Numbered from the stretch's first letter, positions 34,155 through 43,549 are shown. The stretch is 62,243 nucleotides of DNA from Sphingomonadaceae bacterium (GCA_009920915.1 RFZB01000002.1:1-62243), one strand, 5' to 3'. Numbers and translations: made by a program. Notes: generated from the letters alone by a model not told the origin.

Positions 34155-34744
34155 GGATTGGGCTTGGCATCCGGCGCGCGGCCATAAATTGGCTCTGGTG
34201 GCAGGGCCTTTAGGGCGGGCGGCAAAAGGCGGGCATCACGGGCATCTGGCTCAACCGCAATGGCGCGATCACATATCAGTTTTGAGGCCGCAGAGCCTGC
34301 AGCACATCTCCAGAACGGAACTGATTCTGGGACCATGGAGGCCAAAGGCGCCAGAGATGATAGCCCGTGTTTTGCATAGGGTTGGATGAACAACTCACCA
34401 TGGCCGCCCTCAATGGCAATCAGGGCTTCGTCCAGATCGTCCTGCTCGGCAAAGAGCCGCGCCGCCAACAGCGCATGCGTGCAATAGCCTGTCACAGGCA
34501 CGTCCCACGCCAGCCCCAGCGCGCGGGCGGCTGCAAGCCCCACGCGGACGCCAGTAAAGCTGCCCGGCCCACAATTGACCAATATGGCGTCTGCCCGCCC
34601 CCCATATGGCAGGCCGGCAATCATGGGGATCAGCCGTTCAGCATGGCCGCGGGCGCCCTCTTGATGGTCATGCGCAACAACCACATCGCCATCGAGCAGG
34701 GCCACCGAACAGGCTGTGGTCGCAGTCTCGATGACGAGGATCAT
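34151..34744 (-). CDS. tsaB: tRNA t6A threonylcarbamoyltransferase complex subunit TsaB
   Basis: TsaB is the scaffold that dimerises with TsaD to make t6A37, the substrate that MtaB later modifies. The 197-residue product has the ASKHA-type ILVIETATTACSVAL start and the signature NCGPGSFTGVRVGLAAARAL. The C-terminal half is shortened as usual for TsaB. It lies six bases after the nitroreductase gene and overlaps rimI. Confidence 0.94.
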   Translation of the reverse strand: MILVIETATTACSVALLDGDVVVAHDHQEGARGHAERLIPMIAGLPYGGRADAILVNCGPGSFTGVRVGLAAARALGLAWDVPVTGYCTHALLAARLFAEQDDLDEALIAIEGGHGELFIQPYAKHGLSSLAPLASMVPESVPFWRCAAGSAASKLICDRAIAVEPDARDARLLPPALKALPPEPIYGRAPDAKPNP

Positions 34745-34750
34745 GCGGGA

Positions 34751-35341
34751 TCAAACAATGCTATTAAAGCGATCAAAGGCTGGCCGCGGAGAGCGTTCAA
34801 AAATACTGGCCGGGTCACCATAGCCAAGCGTAGAAATGAAGTTGGACTTTACTTTGGTGCCACCGAAAAAGGCGGCATCGACGCCCGCATTATCAAAGCC
34901 CGACATTGGCCCCGTATCCAGCCCCAAAGCACGCGCGGCCATAATGAAATAGGCGCCCTGCAACGAGGAGTTGCGCATGGCTGTTGTTTCGGCAAGCGCG
35001 TCGTTGCCGGCAAACCAGCTGCGGGCGTCTGTGTGCGGGAAAAGTTCAGGCAGCTGCTCGTAAAATTCGAGGTCCATGCCAATGATGACAGTGACAGGCG
35101 CCTGCAAAATCTTTTCCGCATTGGCGGGCATGGCAAGTGCCGCCAGCTTTTGCTTGGCAGCGTCACTTTCGCACCACACCAATCGGGCGGGCAGGGCATT
35201 GGCCGATGTGGGGCCAAATTTCATCAGCTCCCAAATTGCGTCCATCTGCGCCCGCGTAACGGGCGTGTTTAGAAAGCCATTATAGGTGCGCGCCTCGCGG
35301 AATAATTGGTCAAGCGCAGTTGCGTTAAGCGGCTCTGCCAT
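34751..35341 (-). CDS. Nitroreductase, malonic semialdehyde reductase (RutE/HadB) family
   Basis: The 196-residue FMN-dependent oxidoreductase has the family start ALDQLFREARTYNGFL, the FMN-binding FGPTSANALPARLVW and the C-terminal LGYGDPASIFERSPR, all typical of RutE-like malonic semialdehyde reductases. No other rut genes are nearby, so a role in uracil breakdown is not supported; general aldehyde or quinone reduction is possible. Confidence 0.88.
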   Translation of the reverse strand: MAEPLNATALDQLFREARTYNGFLNTPVTRAQMDAIWELMKFGPTSANALPARLVWCESDAAKQKLAALAMPANAEKILQAPVTVIIGMDLEFYEQLPELFPHTDARSWFAGNDALAETTAMRNSSLQGAYFIMAARALGLDTGPMSGFDNAGVDAAFFGGTKVKSNFISTLGYGDPASIFERSPRPAFDRFNSIV

Positions 35342-35367
35342 ATGGTTTTCCTTGCTGAAAGCCCGTG

Positions 35368-35940
35368 TCAGACAGCGAAAACGTCTGTCACTTCGGGCAC
35401 ATAATGTTTGAGCAACTGCTCAATTCCGTTTTTGAGCGTGGCCGTGGATGAGGGGCAGCCTGCGCAGGCGCCTTGCATCTTCAAATAGACATGGCCTGAT
35501 TTATAGCCTTTGTAGATGATGTCCCCACCATCATTGGCAACTGCCGGGCGCACCCGCGTTTCCAGCAGCTCTTTAATCTGCGAGATAATGTCCGCATCCG
35601 CCGGATCGTCTTCCAGCCCGGCATCGTCTGCTGGCACTGAAAAGCCTGCCGTGGCTGGTTTGAACAAGGGCAGATTGGCGACGAAATGATCAAGCAAAAT
35701 AGCCAAGACATCAGGCTTTAACTGCGCCCAAGACGCGCCGGGGCCTGCCGTCACCGAGATGAAGTCGCGGCCAAAAAACACGCCTTCCACATCCCCCAGA
35801 TTGAACAGCGCCTCTGCCAAGGGGGAGGCTTCCGCTTCTTCGGGCGAGGCAAAATCCCGCGTCCCCGCACTCATCACAGCGCGGCCAGGCAGAAATTTCA
35901 GGGTCGCCGGATTGGGCGTGGTTTCAGTTTCGATCAGCAT
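35368..35940 (-). CDS. NfuA/NifU-type Fe-S cluster carrier
   Basis: The 190-residue protein has an N-terminal Nfu scaffold domain (ETETTPNPATLKFLPG, about 1-85) and a C-terminal NifU-like domain with the cluster cysteines C159 and C162 (GACAGCPSS). It carries 4Fe-4S clusters to apo-enzymes; MiaB, MtaB and the Fe-S photolyase in this window are possible clients. ATG 35940 is chosen over an upstream start lying in the KAS III gene. Confidence 0.92.
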   Translation of the reverse strand: MLIETETTPNPATLKFLPGRAVMSAGTRDFASPEEAEASPLAEALFNLGDVEGVFFGRDFISVTAGPGASWAQLKPDVLAILLDHFVANLPLFKPATAGFSVPADDAGLEDDPADADIISQIKELLETRVRPAVANDGGDIIYKGYKSGHVYLKMQGACAGCPSSTATLKNGIEQLLKHYVPEVTDVFAV

Positions 35941-35971
35941 AGAGCCTATTTGGGGTTTGCAAGGCGCAGGA

Positions 35972-37099
35972 TCAAGCGGCCTTACGGACAAAAACTGTGC
36001 CTGCAGAATAGCCTGCCCCGAACGAACAGATCAGGCCAATTTCGCCAACAGCAAAATCAGCATTATTCTGGTGGAACGCGATAATCGAGCCAGCGGACGA
36101 CGTGTTGCCATACACGTCAAGCACCGTCGGGCTCTCGTCAGGCGTTGGCTCATGGCCGAGGACCTTGGTCGCGATCAGCCGGTTCATGCCCGTATTGGCT
36201 TGGTGCAGCCACATCCGCCGCAGCTGGTCCGCCGGGATCGACAGGCGGTCCAATTGCTGGCCAATCATGTCAGCCACCATGGGCACAACTTCCTTAAAGA
36301 CCTTGCGGCCTTCTTGGACAAACAGCTTATCCGCGTCGTCGCGTGTTTCAGGCGCCGTGCGGTTCAAAAAGCCAAAGTTATTGCGGATATTGTTCGAGAA
36401 AACTGTTTTGAGCTTGGTTCCCAGAATGTCCCAATGCCCGGCCGGCGCGATTGATTTTTCCTCAACCAGAACGGCTGTTGCCACATCGCCAAAGATAAAA
36501 TGGCTATCCCGGTCGCGCCAATTGACATGGCCCGAACAAATTTCCGGGTTTACCACCAAAACAGACCGGGCATTGCCCGCGCGAATAAAATCAGCGGCTG
36601 TCTGGATGCCAAAGGTTGCGGAGGAACAGGCAACATTCATATCAAAGCCAAAGCCTTGAATGCCCAATGCGTCCTGAATTTCAATGGCGATGGCCGGATA
36701 GGGACGTTGCAAGTTTGAACAGGCGCACAAGACGGCATCGACATCTTTTGCATCACGACCTGCCTTGGCCAGAGCCTCTTTCGCGGCCGCCACGCCAATT
36801 TCTGCCAGAATGGATAGCTCGTCATTTCCCCGCTCGGGCAGGCGCGGACACATAATCTGGGGATCCAGAACAGGCGCCTTGGAAACGACATGGCGGGCTT
36901 TGATGCCGCTTGCCTTTTCAATAAACTCGGCGGAGCTGGGCTGGAGAGCGTCAACTGTGCCAGCCTCTATTTCGGCGGCATGGTCGGCGTTAAACCGCTC
37001 GACATAGCTGTTAAAGCTGGCCACCAGTTCTTCGTTCGAAATGCTCTCTGGCGGCGTGTACAGGCCGGTTGCAGAAATGACCGGCGTGAAGCTCGACAT
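35972..37099 (-). CDS. Beta-ketoacyl-ACP synthase III family protein (long form)
   Basis: The 375-residue thiolase-fold enzyme retains the Cys-His-Asn triad: C158 (NVACSSATF), H299 (LHQANTGMN) and N332 (GNTSSAG). It is about 50 residues longer than typical FabH, mostly from an N-terminal region (about 30-90) that includes PSSAEFIEKASGI. It is likely a condensing enzyme for fatty acid or special lipid synthesis rather than the housekeeping FabH. It is divergent from the Rsh gene. Confidence 0.85.
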   Translation of the reverse strand: MSSFTPVISATGLYTPPESISNEELVASFNSYVERFNADHAAEIEAGTVDALQPSSAEFIEKASGIKARHVVSKAPVLDPQIMCPRLPERGNDELSILAEIGVAAAKEALAKAGRDAKDVDAVLCACSNLQRPYPAIAIEIQDALGIQGFGFDMNVACSSATFGIQTAADFIRAGNARSVLVVNPEICSGHVNWRDRDSHFIFGDVATAVLVEEKSIAPAGHWDILGTKLKTVFSNNIRNNFGFLNRTAPETRDDADKLFVQEGRKVFKEVVPMVADMIGQQLDRLSIPADQLRRMWLHQANTGMNRLIATKVLGHEPTPDESPTVLDVYGNTSSAGSIIAFHQNNADFAVGEIGLICSFGAGYSAGTVFVRKAA

Positions 37100-37233
37100 C
37101 GTCCTATCCCCTTTTGCGACGCGTTTTTCTTTTCTGCCCTAGCCGCCCATCTTGAGCGGCGCAATGGCCGCACGCGCGCACTAAGCGCCGCTTTCCCCTT
37201 GCCTTTTGCGTCTGGGGTCCGCCACATAGGGCT

Positions 37234-38532
37234 ATGCTGCGTCAGTATGAATTGGTGGAAAAGGTCCGGAGCTATGATCCGGAGGCAGATGAGGATCTGC
37301 TGAACAAAGCCTATGTGTTTTCCATGAAGGCGCATGGCACCCAGCTGCGCGCCTCAGGCGACCCCTATTTCAGCCACCCTATTGAGGTGGCTGGTCTGCT
37401 GACCGACCTGAAGCTGGATGACGAGACCATTGCGACCGCCATTCTGCACGACACCATTGAAGATACGCTCGCCACGCCAGAGCATATTGAAAAGCTGTTT
37501 GGCGCCAATGTCGCCCGGCTGGTGGATGGGGTTACCAAGCTTTCAAAAATTGAAGCGCTGACGGAGAATGAACGGGCGGCTGAGAATTTACGCAAATTCC
37601 TGCTGGCCATGTCAGACGATATTCGTGTGCTGTTGGTCAAGCTGGCCGACCGGCTGCACAATATGCGCACGCTGCACTTCATTAAAAATGAGGAAAAGCG
37701 CCGCCGCATCGCGCGCGAAACCATGGATATTTATGCCCCGCTGGCTGAGCGAATTGGCATGTATGAATTCATGAAAGAAATGCAGACTTTGGCGTTCCGC
37801 GAACTGGAACCCGAAGCCTATGCCTCGATCACTAAGCGATTGGAGCAACTGCAAGAAGGCGGGGGAGATCGGATCGCGCGGATCAGCTCGGGCGTGAAAA
37901 TGCTGTTGTCGCGCGCGGGGCTGGACGCCGAAGTGACAGGCCGTGAAAAACACCCCTATTCAATTTGGCGCAAAATGGCAGAACGCCATATCAGCTTTGA
38001 GCAATTGTCAGATGTTATGGCGTTTCGCGCCATCCTGCCGGATACCGAAAGCTGTTATCAGGCGCTGGGCATTATTCACCAGCGTTGGCCGATGGTGCCG
38101 GGCCGATTTAAGGACTATATCTCAACGCCAAAGCGCAATGGCTATCGCTCGCTCCACACGTCCGTCATTCATAATGAGAAGGTGCGGATTGAGATTCAAA
38201 TCCGCAGCCGCGAAATGCACGCCCAAGCCGAATATGGCTATGCCGCACACTGGGCCTATAAGGCGGATATTCATGAGCCCGTCGCTCAAACGGCGTGGAT
38301 TCAAGACCTTGTCGAAATTCTGGAACATGCCGAAAGCCCTGAAGAGCTTTTGGAACATACCCGCATGGCGATGTACCAAGACAGGATCTTCGCCTTTACG
38401 CCCAAGGGAGAGCTGATCCAGCTGCCCAAGGGCGCAACGCCTGTTGATTTTGCCTATGCTGTCCACACCAATTTGGGCGATCAAGCGGTTGGGGCCAAGG
38501 TCAGGCACAAGAGCCGCAGCCTGTGTGGCTGA
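37234..38532 (+). CDS. Bifunctional (p)ppGpp synthetase/hydrolase, cut short in the TGS domain
   Basis: Rsh proteins make and break (p)ppGpp. This 432-residue frame has the HD hydrolase domain (FSHP at 46-49, H72-D73 in LHDTIEDT, KLADRLHNMRTL) and the synthetase domain with RFKD (291-294), the form usual in bifunctional enzymes, and RIEIQIRSREMHAQAEYGYAAHW. The TGS domain begins (FAFTPKGELIQLPKGATPVDFAYAVHTNLGDQAVGAKV), then the frame shifts and stops after ten unrelated residues. The missing part and C-terminal domains continue in another frame at 38502-39254. A product from this frame alone would have both catalytic domains without ACT control. Confidence 0.9.
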   Translation: MLRQYELVEKVRSYDPEADEDLLNKAYVFSMKAHGTQLRASGDPYFSHPIEVAGLLTDLKLDDETIATAILHDTIEDTLATPEHIEKLFGANVARLVDGVTKLSKIEALTENERAAENLRKFLLAMSDDIRVLLVKLADRLHNMRTLHFIKNEEKRRRIARETMDIYAPLAERIGMYEFMKEMQTLAFRELEPEAYASITKRLEQLQEGGGDRIARISSGVKMLLSRAGLDAEVTGREKHPYSIWRKMAERHISFEQLSDVMAFRAILPDTESCYQALGIIHQRWPMVPGRFKDYISTPKRNGYRSLHTSVIHNEKVRIEIQIRSREMHAQAEYGYAAHWAYKADIHEPVAQTAWIQDLVEILEHAESPEELLEHTRMAMYQDRIFAFTPKGELIQLPKGATPVDFAYAVHTNLGDQAVGAKVRHKSRSLCG

Positions 38533-39254
38533 GCTTTGCAGTGACGGGGAAGGCGCGTGCCGCCATCCGCCGCTTTGTGCGCAATAAGGAAGAGGATGAG
38601 CTGATTGCGCTCGGCCGCAATATCTATGACGAAATTGCCGCCCGCTTGCCCAGCAAATTGGGCGCCAAAGCCTTGGCAGATGCCATTAAGCGGCTGAAGC
38701 TGAAAGATGAAGATGTCCTGATGATTGCCATTGCCCGGCAATCCATTACCGACGCGCAATTGATGGAAGCGCTGATGCCCGGCAGCACATCGAAAGGTGC
38801 GGGCGGGGCGCCCGGACAACGCCATGCGATTTCCATTCATGGCCTGCGGCCCGGCGTTGCCTTTGATTTGGCCCAATGCTGCCGCCCAGTGCCGGGGGAT
38901 CGGATTGTCGGCGTGCGCCGCCCGGATGAAGCCATTGAAGTCCATATTATTGATTGCCCAATCTTAGCGGAGGGGCAGGATGTCGACTGGCTTGATCTGG
39001 CTTGGGGCGATGGATCTGACGGCGGCACGGCGCGGTTGAGCGTTATTGTGCGCAACCAACCCGGGGCACTGGCCGTAATGGCGGGGATTTTCGGCGCGAA
39101 TGAGGCCAATATCCTGAATTTGCGGATGGAACATCGCGATGCCAGCTTCCATAACTTCATTGTCGATCTGGAAGTGCGGGATTTGCGGCATTTGACCCGC
39201 ATTTTGGCGGCCCTGCGGGCGGCCGATGCGATCTCGCAGGCAGAGCGCGTCTAA
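38502..39254 (+). pseudogene. C-terminal fragment of the Rsh gene (helical, zinc-finger and ACT domains)
   Basis: From codon 38502 (QAQEPQPVWLSF) this frame holds the expected continuation of Rsh. It contains the helical region (VTGKARAAIRRFVRNKEEDEL), the conserved Cys pair AQCCRPVPGDRIVG and a C-terminal ACT domain (VRNQPGALAVMAGIFGANEANI). About 22 residues of the TGS domain, between GAKV and the AQEPQ segment, are absent, and the lost length must be one more than a multiple of three. A GTG at 38523 could start translation, but with no clear ribosome binding site. Its TAA overlaps the next gene's ATG. Confidence 0.85.
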
Positions 39255-40867
39255 TGGCGGACCCAGGGCCCCAGCCTGATTTTTCTCGGCAATTGGGCAA
39301 TCCCCGCTTGATTGAGGCGGCACTCGCCCTTGCCGATAATCGGCTTCATGATGCAGAGCCCTTGTTGCGCCAGCATTTAAAGGAGGATCCCTTTGATGCC
39401 GCCGCCATCCGCATGTTGGCGGAACTGGCGGGCCGCATTGGGCGGTTTAAGGATGCTGAAAATCTGCTGCGTCGTGCGGTGGAAATTGCGCCCAATTTTG
39501 TCGCGGCGCGGTCCAATCTAGCCCTTGTCCTCTATCGGCAGAACCGCGTTGCGGAAGCCTTGGAGGAACTGGAGCACGTCTCTGCCATTGATCCAGAAAA
39601 CCTGTCATCCGCCAATTTAAAGGCTGCCGCATTTGGCCGAATTGGCGAGTATGAAGAGGCCTTGTCGCTCTATCGTATGGTGTTGGACCGGTTTGACGGA
39701 CATCCGCGCATTTGGCTGTCTTACGGCCATGTGTTGAAAACCGTTGGGCAGGCGGAGGAGAGCATTGCCGCCTATCGCCGCGCCATTGCGCTTGCGCCCC
39801 ATTTTGGGGAGGCTTGGTGGAGCCTTGCCAATATGAAAACGCTGCGCTTTACCGATGAAGATTTGGCACAGATGGACGCAGGTGTGGCCGCCGCAGACAT
39901 TAGTGATGATGATCGGCTGCACCTGCATTTTGCGCTGGGTAAAGCAACCGAGGATCGCCGCGAGGCCGAACGTGCCTTTGGCCATTATGCGGCGGGCAAT
40001 GCCATTCGGGCGCGCCAATTGGGCTATGAGGCCCAGAGCACCAGCCAGATGGTTGCGGCGATGCGCCAAACCTTCACGCCAGAATTTTACGCCGCCCGGC
40101 AGGGGTGGGGTTGTGCCGCAGCAGACCCAGTGTTCATTCTGGGCTTACCGCGCGCTGGATCAACGCTGATTGAACAGATTTTATCTTCGCACTCGCAGAT
40201 CGAAGGCACAATGGAATTGCCTGATCTGCCAGCCATTGCGGGGCAATTGGGCCCAACCCAAAATTGGCCGGAACTGCTTGCTACCTTGACGGCAGATGAC
40301 GTGCGGGCACTGGGCGAAAGCTATGTTGAGCGCACACGCATTGTGCGCAAGACGGATCGGCCCTTTTTCATTGATAAGCTGCCCAATAACTGGGCCTATG
40401 TGGGGCTGATCCAGCTTATCCTACCGAATGCGCGGATCATTGATGCGCGGCGCCACCCAATGGCCTGTTGTTTTTCCAACTTCAAACAGCATTTCGCGCG
40501 CGGCCAATCCTTCACTTATGGCCTTCGGGATATTGGCCTTTATTATCGCGATTATGTGGCGCTGATGGCGCATTTTGATCAGGTTTTGCCGGGGCGCATC
40601 GCCCGGGTGTTTCATGAGGATATGGTCGACGATAGCGATGGTGAGATCCGCCGTCTGCTGGATGCGCTGGGCCTGCCATTTGAAGACGCGTGCCTGCGCT
40701 TTTGGGAAAATGATCGCGCGGTGCGGACTGCGAGTTCAGAACAAGTGCGCCGTCCCATTTTCCGCGATGGGATGGATCAATGGACGCAATTTGCGCCTTG
40801 GTTGGGTGAGTTGGAAGCCGCATTAGACCCCGTATTGGCTGATTATCCCGCGGTTCCTGAAATATAA
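39254..40867 (+). CDS. TPR-repeat sulfotransferase family protein
   Basis: The 537-residue protein has about six TPR-like repeats in residues 15-260 and a C-terminal sulfotransferase domain. The PAPS 5'-phosphosulfate loop is LPRAGSTLIEQIL (about 299-311), and the 3'-phosphate motif lies around RRHPMACCFSNFK. It would transfer sulfate from PAPS to an unknown acceptor, with the TPRs binding a protein or peptide. No signal peptide is seen. The ATG overlaps the Rsh stop (TAATG). It lies directly before a TonB receptor gene. Confidence 0.88.
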   Translation: MADPGPQPDFSRQLGNPRLIEAALALADNRLHDAEPLLRQHLKEDPFDAAAIRMLAELAGRIGRFKDAENLLRRAVEIAPNFVAARSNLALVLYRQNRVAEALEELEHVSAIDPENLSSANLKAAAFGRIGEYEEALSLYRMVLDRFDGHPRIWLSYGHVLKTVGQAEESIAAYRRAIALAPHFGEAWWSLANMKTLRFTDEDLAQMDAGVAAADISDDDRLHLHFALGKATEDRREAERAFGHYAAGNAIRARQLGYEAQSTSQMVAAMRQTFTPEFYAARQGWGCAAADPVFILGLPRAGSTLIEQILSSHSQIEGTMELPDLPAIAGQLGPTQNWPELLATLTADDVRALGESYVERTRIVRKTDRPFFIDKLPNNWAYVGLIQLILPNARIIDARRHPMACCFSNFKQHFARGQSFTYGLRDIGLYYRDYVALMAHFDQVLPGRIARVFHEDMVDDSDGEIRRLLDALGLPFEDACLRFWENDRAVRTASSEQVRRPIFRDGMDQWTQFAPWLGELEAALDPVLADYPAVPEI

Positions 40868-40966
40868 TTGCGCAACCTGTTGCATTTCTGCACTAGCAAT
40901 AGGCCTTATTCCCGCCTTTTCTTGTGCTTTGCTGCAAGAACAATTGACCCACAGCCATAAGACGCA

Positions 40967-40996
40967 CATTCTCCCGCCCGAGGTTAAGGGGAGAAT
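40967..40996 (+). promoter_or_regulatory. Hairpin masking the TonB receptor ribosome binding site
   Basis: ATTCTCCC (40968-40975) pairs perfectly with GGGAGAAT (40989-40996). The right arm is the Shine-Dalgarno site (GGGGAG) of the gene starting at 40999. The loop is 13 bases. The rest of the 131-base gap 40868-40998 holds no gene. Confidence 0.55.
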
Positions 40997-40998
40997 TT

Positions 40999-43539
40999 AT
41001 GCTATTTGTTCGTTCGCATCGTGCGATGGTCGCCGCCCTATTGGGAAGTTCCATGCTTGTCCCGGCACAAGCTTATGCCCAAGAGCCGGCTGAAGACGCC
41101 AATGACGATATCATCGTCACCGCGCAAAAGCGCGAAGAAAGCCTTCAGAATGTGCCAATCAGCATTCAGGCGCTGTCGACCAAAAAGCTTGATCAGCTGG
41201 GCATTACAGATTTTAATTCCTACACGAAGCAGCTTGCTTCGGTCTCCTTCCAGACATCGCAACCGGGGTCGACCACAGTCTATATGCGCGGCGTTGCCTC
41301 GGGCGGCGATGGCAACCACTCGGGCTCGCTTCCCTCTGTTGGTGTCTATTTGGATGAACAGCCGGTTACGACCATTGGTGGCACGCTGGATGTCCATGTC
41401 TATGACGTGGCCCGCATTGAATCGCTCTCTGGCCCGCAAGGCACGCTCTATGGCGCATCCTCGCAGGCCGGCACGATCCGCATCATTTCCAACAAGCCTG
41501 ACCTTGGCAAATTTGAAGGCCGGGTTGATGCGTCGGTGAACAGCGTTGCCCATGGCGGCATGGGCGGCACGCTGGAAGGCATGGTGAATACACCGCTGAA
41601 CGATCGCATGGCGCTGCGCGTTGTGGGCTGGTATCAAAAAGACGCTGGCTATATTGACAATGTGGCGGCCAGCCGCAGCTTTTTAGGCCCGGCCATTGTG
41701 AATGATGCGGGCGTGCGGACCGGCAACCAGCCGGGCATCAAGGTCAACAATGCCGCCTATGTCCGGAATAATGTCAACCGCCGCGATGTCGTTGGTGGCC
41801 GTGCAGCGCTGAAAATTGAGCTGGATGATAACTGGACTGCAACGCCGTCTCTGCTCGTTCAAAACAGCAAGAATAAGGGCAGCTTTGCCTATGACGCCAG
41901 CGTGGGTGATCTGAAGATCAACCGGTTTTCGGATGAATATCGCAAAGACCGTTTCGTTCAGGCAGCGATGACGATTGAAGGTAAAATCGGCAATTGGGAT
42001 CTGACCTATGCGGGCGCCTATATGGACCGCAAGACCAAGTCGTTCAGCGATTATACCGATTATGCCGAAGCTTATGACGCGCTTTATGCCGATTATTCCG
42101 ACAATGGGCAGCTGATTTGCAGCGGCCTTGCAGGCTGTTTCTATTATCAAGATTCTGCCGGCAAGACGATTGACCCGCGCCAATATATTGCGGGCAGCGA
42201 TCACTTTAAAAAGATGAGCCAAGAAGTGCGCATTGCCTCGCCGCAGGAAAACCGCCTGCGCGTGCAAGCTGGCCTTTTCTATCAGCGCCAGAGCAACCGC
42301 ATTTTCCAAGATTATATGGTCTATAATCTGGCACCAAAATTGTCAGTCAATGGCCGTCCCGGCACCTTGTGGCTGACGCTGCAAGACCGCGTTGACCGCG
42401 ATTATGCGGCCTTTGGCGAAGCCTCTTTTGATGTTGCTCCCACGCTGACGCTGACCGCAGGTGGCCGTGTCTTTAAATATGACAACAGCCTGATTGGCTT
42501 TTTCGGCTTTGGCCGCGATCCGGCCTATGTGCAGGGCGGCAGCAATAACCCGCCGCCCAACGCGGCAGGCAGCAGCCGGACTGGCGTTGCTGGCTGTTAC
42601 ACCACTGGCGGCATCACGCTGCGGGATGCGCAGCTGCAAAACAAGACCACCGCGTTGGCACCCGGGATTGTTCCGGGCACCTTCTGCACCAATTTGGGCA
42701 CGCCAGAAAATGGCAGTGTGGTGCCCAAGGCCACGAAGGACACAGGCTTCATCCATCGCCTGACGATGACGTGGAAGCCCAGTGACGATATGCTGGCCTA
42801 TGCCACATGGTCGCGCGGCTTCCGCCCGGGCGGCATTAACCGTCGTGCCAGCATCCCGGCTTATGCCTCGGACTTTTTGACCAATTATGAATTTGGTTGG
42901 AAACTCTCGCCCATGCCGCGGATGCGCCTGAATGGCGCCATTTATTGGCAGGATTGGTCGTCGTTCCAATATTCCTTCTTGGGTGAAAACAGCTTCACGC
43001 AGATTCAAAATGGTCCCAATGCGCGTATCCGCGGGATCGAATTGGATATGAGCTATAATGCGGCCAATGGCCTCTCGCTGTCGGCAACTGCGGCTTATAC
43101 CAATGCCAAGCTGCGCCAGAACCTGTGTTCAGGCGCTTCTGATGTCAGCCCGACTTGTGCCGGGTCCGACATTTCGGCACCGCAAGGCACGCGTCTGCCC
43201 ATCACGCCCAAGTTCAAAGCCAGCACCACCGCGCGCTATGAATATGATTTGGGCACGGGCAAGGCGCATGTCCAAGGCTCACTGGCCTATCAAGGCTCGG
43301 CCATTTCGGACATTCGCACCCGCTATGCTGATATTTTGGGCCGTATCCGTGCCACGACCACGGCGGACTTCACACTGGGTTATGACTGGAGCAACTTCAC
43401 GGCAGAGTTGTTCTTGAACAACGCCTTTGACCAGCGGGGCGAATTGTCACGCTTCGTCAATTGCGGCCAGTGCACCCGCGTCAACATCGTGCCTGTGCAG
43501 CCGCGGACCATTGGTCTGCGCTTCGGCTCGAAATTCTAA
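40999..43539 (+). CDS. TonB-dependent outer membrane receptor
   Basis: The 846-residue protein has a signal peptide ending AQAYAQ (about 28), a TonB box-like DDIIVTAQKREE segment, a plug domain (about 50-165; SVGVYLDEQPV, IESLSGPQGTLYGASSQAGTIRII) and a 22-strand-type beta-barrel ending in LRFGSKF with a terminal Phe. The RVEVL-type plug motif reads RIESLSGPQGTLYG. The ligand is unknown; many sphingomonad receptors of this sort take up plant compounds, glycans or peptides rather than siderophores. Its neighbours are a TPR-sulfotransferase and an amino acid permease. Confidence 0.94.
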   Translation: MLFVRSHRAMVAALLGSSMLVPAQAYAQEPAEDANDDIIVTAQKREESLQNVPISIQALSTKKLDQLGITDFNSYTKQLASVSFQTSQPGSTTVYMRGVASGGDGNHSGSLPSVGVYLDEQPVTTIGGTLDVHVYDVARIESLSGPQGTLYGASSQAGTIRIISNKPDLGKFEGRVDASVNSVAHGGMGGTLEGMVNTPLNDRMALRVVGWYQKDAGYIDNVAASRSFLGPAIVNDAGVRTGNQPGIKVNNAAYVRNNVNRRDVVGGRAALKIELDDNWTATPSLLVQNSKNKGSFAYDASVGDLKINRFSDEYRKDRFVQAAMTIEGKIGNWDLTYAGAYMDRKTKSFSDYTDYAEAYDALYADYSDNGQLICSGLAGCFYYQDSAGKTIDPRQYIAGSDHFKKMSQEVRIASPQENRLRVQAGLFYQRQSNRIFQDYMVYNLAPKLSVNGRPGTLWLTLQDRVDRDYAAFGEASFDVAPTLTLTAGGRVFKYDNSLIGFFGFGRDPAYVQGGSNNPPPNAAGSSRTGVAGCYTTGGITLRDAQLQNKTTALAPGIVPGTFCTNLGTPENGSVVPKATKDTGFIHRLTMTWKPSDDMLAYATWSRGFRPGGINRRASIPAYASDFLTNYEFGWKLSPMPRMRLNGAIYWQDWSSFQYSFLGENSFTQIQNGPNARIRGIELDMSYNAANGLSLSATAAYTNAKLRQNLCSGASDVSPTCAGSDISAPQGTRLPITPKFKASTTARYEYDLGTGKAHVQGSLAYQGSAISDIRTRYADILGRIRATTTADFTLGYDWSNFTAELFLNNAFDQRGELSRFVNCGQCTRVNIVPVQPRTIGLRFGSKF

Positions 43540-43549
43540 GACCGGTTCT

